Source of the DNA: an uncultured Planctomycetaceae bacterium
GTDB lineage: Bacteria; Planctomycetota; Planctomycetia; Pirellulales; UBA1268
Length of the DNA: 8,022 bases
Direction of reading: 5' to 3'
Assembly: GCA_903885855.1 (NCBI GenBank)
Contig: CAISKG010000379.1
Coordinates: forward strand, 1 to 8,022
Below the pieces are notes generated by a model that searched no databases, was not told where the DNA came from, and saw only the letters and a list, made by a program, of their open reading frames with translations. Of the stretch, positions 6,673 to 8,022 are shown one piece after another. The translations under genes were made by a program, and so were the position numbers. The stretch's first letter is position 1; each line of letters opens with the position of its first letter.

Positions 6673-8022
6673 ATGCCGAAGCGCAATCTCGTCATCCTCG
6701 GTCTGGCGGTGCTGGCCGCCCTCGTCGCCTGGGCGGCGCGGCGATCCGGCGAGCACGCGCGGCTCTACGGCGAGGTCACCGGCCACCTGCGCCGCTCGTA
6801 TCTGGAGCCCGTGGAGGACGAGGCGCTGTTCGACGCGGCCATGCAGGGGATGTTCGAGCGGCTCGACGGGCAGACGGGACTCGTCCCGGCTTCCGCGGCC
6901 TCCGGCGCCGCCGACGACGCCGGCGCGTCCGAGGCGGTGGCAGGCGTCGGTCTGGAGCTGGCGCTGGATCCCACCGGAACCCCGCTGGTCACGACGCCGG
7001 TGGCGGGATCGCCGGCGTGGCGCGCCGGGATCGCCGCCGGGGATCGGATCGTGGCGATCGACGGCGCCGCGACCGCGGGCATGCGGCTGCGGGACGCCGT
7101 CGCGGCCCTGCGCGGCGTGGCCGGCACGGACGTGGTGCTCGACGTGGCCCCTCCGGCGGGCGACACCCCCGAGACGCGCGACGAGCGCGGGGCCCTGCTG
7201 GCGTCGCGCCGCGTGGAGCTGCGCCGGGAGTCGTTGCGGACCGAGACCGTGGCGGGCGACCGGCGCCGCGCCGACGGCTCCTGGGAGTTCTCCCTCGAGG
7301 GGGAGGAGGGAGTCGCCCTGGTGCGAGTGAGCGGATTCTCCCCGTCCACCGCCGACGACCTCGACCGCGCCTGTGCGGAGATCGCCGCCGCGGGGGAGCC
7401 CCGGGGTTTGATCCTCGACCTGCGCGGCAACCGCGGCGGACTGCTCGCAGCCGCGGTCGACGTCTGCGACCGTTTCCTCGACGAGGGCGTGATCGTGTCG
7501 ACGCGCCGCCGCGACGCGGAGCCGGACCGCTTCGAGGTGCGCCGTGCCCTGCCCGGCGAGGTGTTCGCGGCGGTGCCGATGGTGGTGCTCGTGGACGGCC
7601 TCACCGCCTCGTCGGCCGAGATCGTGGCCGCCTGCCTGCAGGACAACGGCCGGTCCACCGTGGTCGGGAGCCGGACGTTCGGCAAGGGAACGGTGCAGTC
7701 GATCCTCCCGCTGTCCGACGGCCGCAGCGCCCTGCGCATGACGACGGCGGAATATCTCCGTCCGAGTCTGGCGAACATCCACCGGCACCCCACCACGACG
7801 ACGCCGACGTGTGGGGGGTCTCGCCCGATCCCGGCCACGAGATCAGCCCCACCGCCGGCGTGTTGGAGACGGTGCACGAGTGGCGGTGGCGGCGCGACGC
7901 CATCCCGCGTCACGCCGCGGCGGCCCACGTCACCGCCACGGCCGACGCGTCGGCAGCGGCGCTGCCGCGGCAGATCGATCCGGTCATCGGGCGCGCGCTG
8001 GCGGCGCTCGGGGCGGGCCCAC
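6673..8022 (+). CDS. S41 carboxy-terminal processing protease (CtpA/Prc-like), frameshifted near 7790, 3' end outside window
   Basis: An envelope serine protease of the C-terminal processing family. From ATG 6673: a hydrophobic signal or anchor segment (5-22); a PDZ domain (about 88-158, with 'GVGLELAL' and 'AGIAAGDRIVAIDG'); then the S41 core with DLRGNRGG (249-256), TASSAEI (311-317) and FGKGTVQ (336-342). Ser313 and Lys338 are 25 residues apart, as in Prc, so the Ser-Lys dyad is intact. After 'NIHRHP' (368-373) the frame turns into Thr/Arg/Pro-rich sequence, while another frame carries the expected continuation (see the next entry). No stop occurs in either frame before the window ends. 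There is no Shine-Dalgarno; the start follows a run of seven Cs and lies 13 bases behind glgC, so translational coupling is possible. Substrate unknown. The frameshift may be a sequencing error. Confidence 0.85.
   Translation, partial: MPKRNLVILGLAVLAALVAWAARRSGEHARLYGEVTGHLRRSYLEPVEDEALFDAAMQGMFERLDGQTGLVPASAASGAADDAGASEAVAGVGLELALDPTGTPLVTTPVAGSPAWRAGIAAGDRIVAIDGAATAGMRLRDAVAALRGVAGTDVVLDVAPPAGDTPETRDERGALLASRRVELRRESLRTETVAGDRRRADGSWEFSLEGEEGVALVRVSGFSPSTADDLDRACAEIAAAGEPRGLILDLRGNRGGLLAAAVDVCDRFLDEGVIVSTRRRDAEPDRFEVRRALPGEVFAAVPMVVLVDGLTASSAEIVAACLQDNGRSTVVGSRTFGKGTVQSILPLSDGRSALRMTTAEYLRPSLANIHRHPTTTTPTCGGSRPIPATRSAPPPACWRRCTSGGGGATPSRVTPRRPTSPPRPTRRQRRCRGRSIRSSGARWRRSGRAH
7791..8022 (+). 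other. Out-of-frame continuation of the S41 protease gene
   Basis: From 7791 the third forward frame reads 'HHDDADVWGVSPDPGHEI' and stays open to the window end. This is the kind of segment that follows NIHR in planctomycete-style CtpA proteins (an acidic stretch, then W-G-V, then P-x-x-G-x-E). Adding one C to the C-run at 7788-7791 joins the two frames as 'NIHRHPHHDDADVWGV'. The natural C-terminus lies beyond 8022. An indel in the read or assembly and a genuine mutation cannot be told apart from this sequence alone. Confidence 0.8.

Noticed and set aside
5010..6695. Upstream in-frame extension of the LysM gene antisense through all of glgC
   Set aside because: The frame is open only because of high GC; the added sequence has no domain features and would place the membrane anchor in the middle of a 960-residue protein. 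ATG 5009 gives a normal basic leader plus membrane segment.
7785..7800. Programmed ribosomal frameshift in the protease gene
   Set aside because: The run has only four Cs, and I see no slippery heptamer or stimulatory structure; an indel is simpler.
6765..7928. Minus-strand open frame antisense to the S41 protease
   Set aside because: A Ser/Arg/Ala-rich shadow with no motifs, opposite a gene with PDZ and S41 signatures.

Overview
This is a very GC-rich bacterial chromosomal window. Its gene content (an MBG-repeat surface protein, a PgcA-type sugar mutase, a second hexomutase with an archaeal-type sugar loop, GlgC, a LysM/YkuD-fold membrane protein and a CtpA-like protease) and its weak Shine-Dalgarno use fit a planctomycete, perhaps Pirellulales-like. 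That assignment is inference from style and families, not from a marker gene. No rRNA, tRNA, CRISPR array or complete insertion sequence was seen.

Layout. Bases 1-231 hold the 3' end of a secreted protein, ending right after an MBG domain. Two tandem GC-rich hairpins (256-308) separate it from the convergent gene at 315-2216 (minus), a large PgcA/PGM2-type phosphoglucomutase. Head to head with that gene, across a 71-base gap with one AT-rich patch that can serve as a -10 box for both strands, lies a second, smaller alpha-D-phosphohexomutase (2288-3694, plus). It converges on a minus-strand gene (3813-5009) encoding a membrane-anchored LysM protein whose L,D-transpeptidase-like domain has lost its catalytic residues. 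Between these two genes sits a compact 126-base palindromic element with 26-base imperfect terminal inverted repeats and CTAG at both ends. The CTAG copies contain the stop codons of both genes. A 285-base divergent spacer leads to glgC (5295-6659, plus), followed after 13 bases by an S41 carboxy-terminal processing protease (6673 to the window end), whose reading frame breaks near 7790.

Function. Three genes handle phosphosugars: PgcA interconverts glucose-6-P and glucose-1-P, GlgC turns glucose-1-P into ADP-glucose for glycogen or other alpha-glucan synthesis, and the GlmM-like mutase probably makes glucosamine-1-P or another hexose-1-P for envelope sugars. The LysM/YkuD-like protein and the S41 protease act at the cell envelope. 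Whether the groups are functionally linked cannot be seen here. The most unusual points are the MITE-like element seated exactly on two convergent stop codons, the dead YkuD active site, and the frameshift in the protease gene.
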